DNA of 6,844 nucleotides, from contig JAISLV010000071.1 in NCBI GenBank assembly GCA_031277075.1, forward strand, positions 1-6,844, read 5' to 3'. The translations under genes were made by a program, and so were the position numbers. The first letter of the stretch is position 1, and every line of letters starts with the position of its first letter. Source of the stretch: Endomicrobium sp. GTDB lineage: Bacteria; Elusimicrobiota; Endomicrobiia; Endomicrobiales; Endomicrobiaceae. A model generated the notes under the pieces. It made no database searches, had not been told where the DNA came from, and saw only the letters and a list, made by a program, of their open reading frames with translations. Below, piece by piece: positions 6,056 to 6,844 of this stretch.

Positions 6056-6346
6056 AAGTTTTTACAAGGCGTCCTTTAGGAACAGCAATAAATAATAATA
6101 TGGTTGACGCCTCTTAATCCGCTTGTTTTCTTTGTATAACAACTCTGTCAGCTCGTCGGCAAATAATTGTTATTTTACATTTTTTTACTCAGTTATTCTC
6201 CTGCGCTTTCTTGCAGTGGTTTTTAGAGACGCCCAATAGATATGAAAACATTGAAATAAGACTAGGAATGTCAGTAATTGCCGCGAATTTGAGACAAGGG
6301 GTAATTTCTGTTTAAAAGGCGCAGGCTTAGACGGGTTTTGGAGTTT
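6056..6346. other. Spacer between convergent genes (291 bp), no supported gene
   Basis: It separates the nuclease gene from the inward-facing PLP-enzyme gene. It contains a possible hairpin (6136-6173), an inverted pair AGGCGTC (6067-6073)/GACGCCT (6106-6112) with a long loop, and a GTTTTTAGAGACGC motif (6219-6232) that nearly repeats at the end of the neighbouring gene. A frame open from 6118 to a TAA at 6313-6315 has its only ATG at 6268 and no sensible ribosome-binding site. Confidence 0.6.
6136..6183 (+). terminator. Possible terminator after the nuclease gene
   Basis: ATAACAA (6136-6142) pairs perfectly with TTGTTAT (6167-6173). A weak inner stem is possible inside the loop (TGTC with GGCA, including one G-U pair), and a T-rich run follows. 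The outer stem is AT-rich and lies 80 bp after the stop, so confidence is low. It is in the right place to separate the two convergent transcripts. Confidence 0.3.
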
Positions 6347-6844
6347 TTAGAAAGACGCAAACGCAAATTTCAGCCGCTTCATCGCTTCTTTTATCGTGGA
6401 AATGGGGCAGGCTATGTTTATTCTAAAAAAACCTTTGCCTTCAACGCCGAACCCTTTCCCGTAAGACAAATGCAGTTTAGCTTTGTTTGCCATTTGATAT
6501 TTTAATTTGTTTTCAGAAATTTTAAGAGCGTTAAAATCCAGCCATAATAAATATGTTCCCTCAGGTTCTATCAGCTTTACTTGCGCAAGGTTTTCTTTCA
6601 AAAAATTCCTTATATAAGCTAAATTTGTTTCCAAATACTTATTTAACTCGTCCGTCCAGCGCGCGCCGTGTTTATACGCAGCCTGCGCCGCAGCCAACCC
6701 CATAGTATTTAATTGGCTATAGCCTGTTTTTTCAATTTCGGTTTTAAATTTTTGCCTTTTTTGTTCGTCTGAAATGAAAATGTTTGAAACCTGAAGTCCC
6801 GCAAGATTAAAAGTTTTGCTGGGCGACGAACATAATATGCAGTT
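6347..6844 (-). CDS. C-terminal part of a MalY/PatB-family PLP-dependent aminotransferase / cystathionine beta-lyase (5' end outside window)
   Basis: The minus-strand frame is open from the window edge (base 6844) to a TAA read at 6349-6347, giving 165 residues. Family members are about 390 residues, so roughly the last 40% is present. An internal ATG at 6703 is not the start: the in-frame sequence upstream is clearly coding and holds the cofactor site. SSPSKTFNLAGLQVSNIFI contains the PLP-binding lysine (K10 of the visible part, codon 6817-6815) in the SKTFN-AGL context typical of MalY and PatB. QLNTMGLAAAQAAY and PEGTYLLWLDF follow, and FFRINIACP carries the Arg expected to bind the substrate carboxylate. 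Family members cleave C-S bonds of cystathionine or cysteine; the true substrate here is unknown, and other fold-type I aminotransferases remain possible. It is convergent with the nuclease gene and so transcribed separately. Confidence 0.9.
   Translation of the reverse strand, partial: NCILCSSPSKTFNLAGLQVSNIFISDEQKRQKFKTEIEKTGYSQLNTMGLAAAQAAYKHGARWTDELNKYLETNLAYIRNFLKENLAQVKLIEPEGTYLLWLDFNALKISENKLKYQMANKAKLHLSYGKGFGVEGKGFFRINIACPISTIKEAMKRLKFAFASF

Noticed and set aside
6118..6315. 65-codon open frame in the convergent spacer, including ATG 6268 (15 codons)
   Set aside because: There is no usable start in the first 50 codons, AGGA directly abuts the ATG with no spacing, and the translation resembles no family. 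It could be a decayed remnant, but nothing supports that.

Overview
The window looks like ordinary chromosomal sequence from an AT-rich bacterium (by eye near 40% G+C). It has compact genes, good Shine-Dalgarno sites in front of three of its four complete genes, and a dispersed palindromic repeat in one spacer. Gene style, codon use and the repeat would suit an Elusimicrobiota/Endomicrobium-like organism. That placement is a guess from general resemblance; no gene here is diagnostic.

Layout: (1) 2-358 (+) is the C-terminal end of an unrecognised multi-pass membrane protein entering from outside the window. (2) 401-1990 (+) is pyrG, CTP synthase, with all catalytic motifs. (3) 2014-3318 (+), 23 nt later and probably in the same transcript, is a PIN-PhoH fusion (PhoH2/YlaK type). 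(4) 3319-3632 is a gene-free spacer with short GCGGCTAAG repeats and two tandem 42-bp copies of a hairpin repeat. (5) 3633-4487 (+) is a PHP-domain phosphoesterase resembling the YciV/RNase AM group. (6) 4580-6055 (+) is a DUF2779-type protein joining a Cas4-like PD-(D/E)XK module with a four-cysteine set to a DEDDy-like exonuclease module. (7) 6056-6346 is a spacer between convergent genes, with a possible hairpin and a repeated motif. (8) 6347-6844 (-) is the C-terminal part of a MalY/PatB-family PLP enzyme that runs off the right edge.

Functionally, pyrG makes CTP. The next three complete genes all look like nucleic-acid or nucleotide enzymes: a PIN nuclease with an ATPase motor, a PHP phosphoesterase and a two-nuclease fusion. 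They may share a theme of RNA/DNA turnover, but the 314-bp and 92-bp spacers mean a single operon is not shown. I found no CRISPR array, tRNA, rRNA, insertion sequence or prophage gene. The most interesting items are the DUF2779 double-nuclease fusion, the altered ATPase motifs in the PhoH2 protein, and the tandem hairpin repeat, which creates misleading short reading frames. I do not see convincing evidence of a new multi-gene system.
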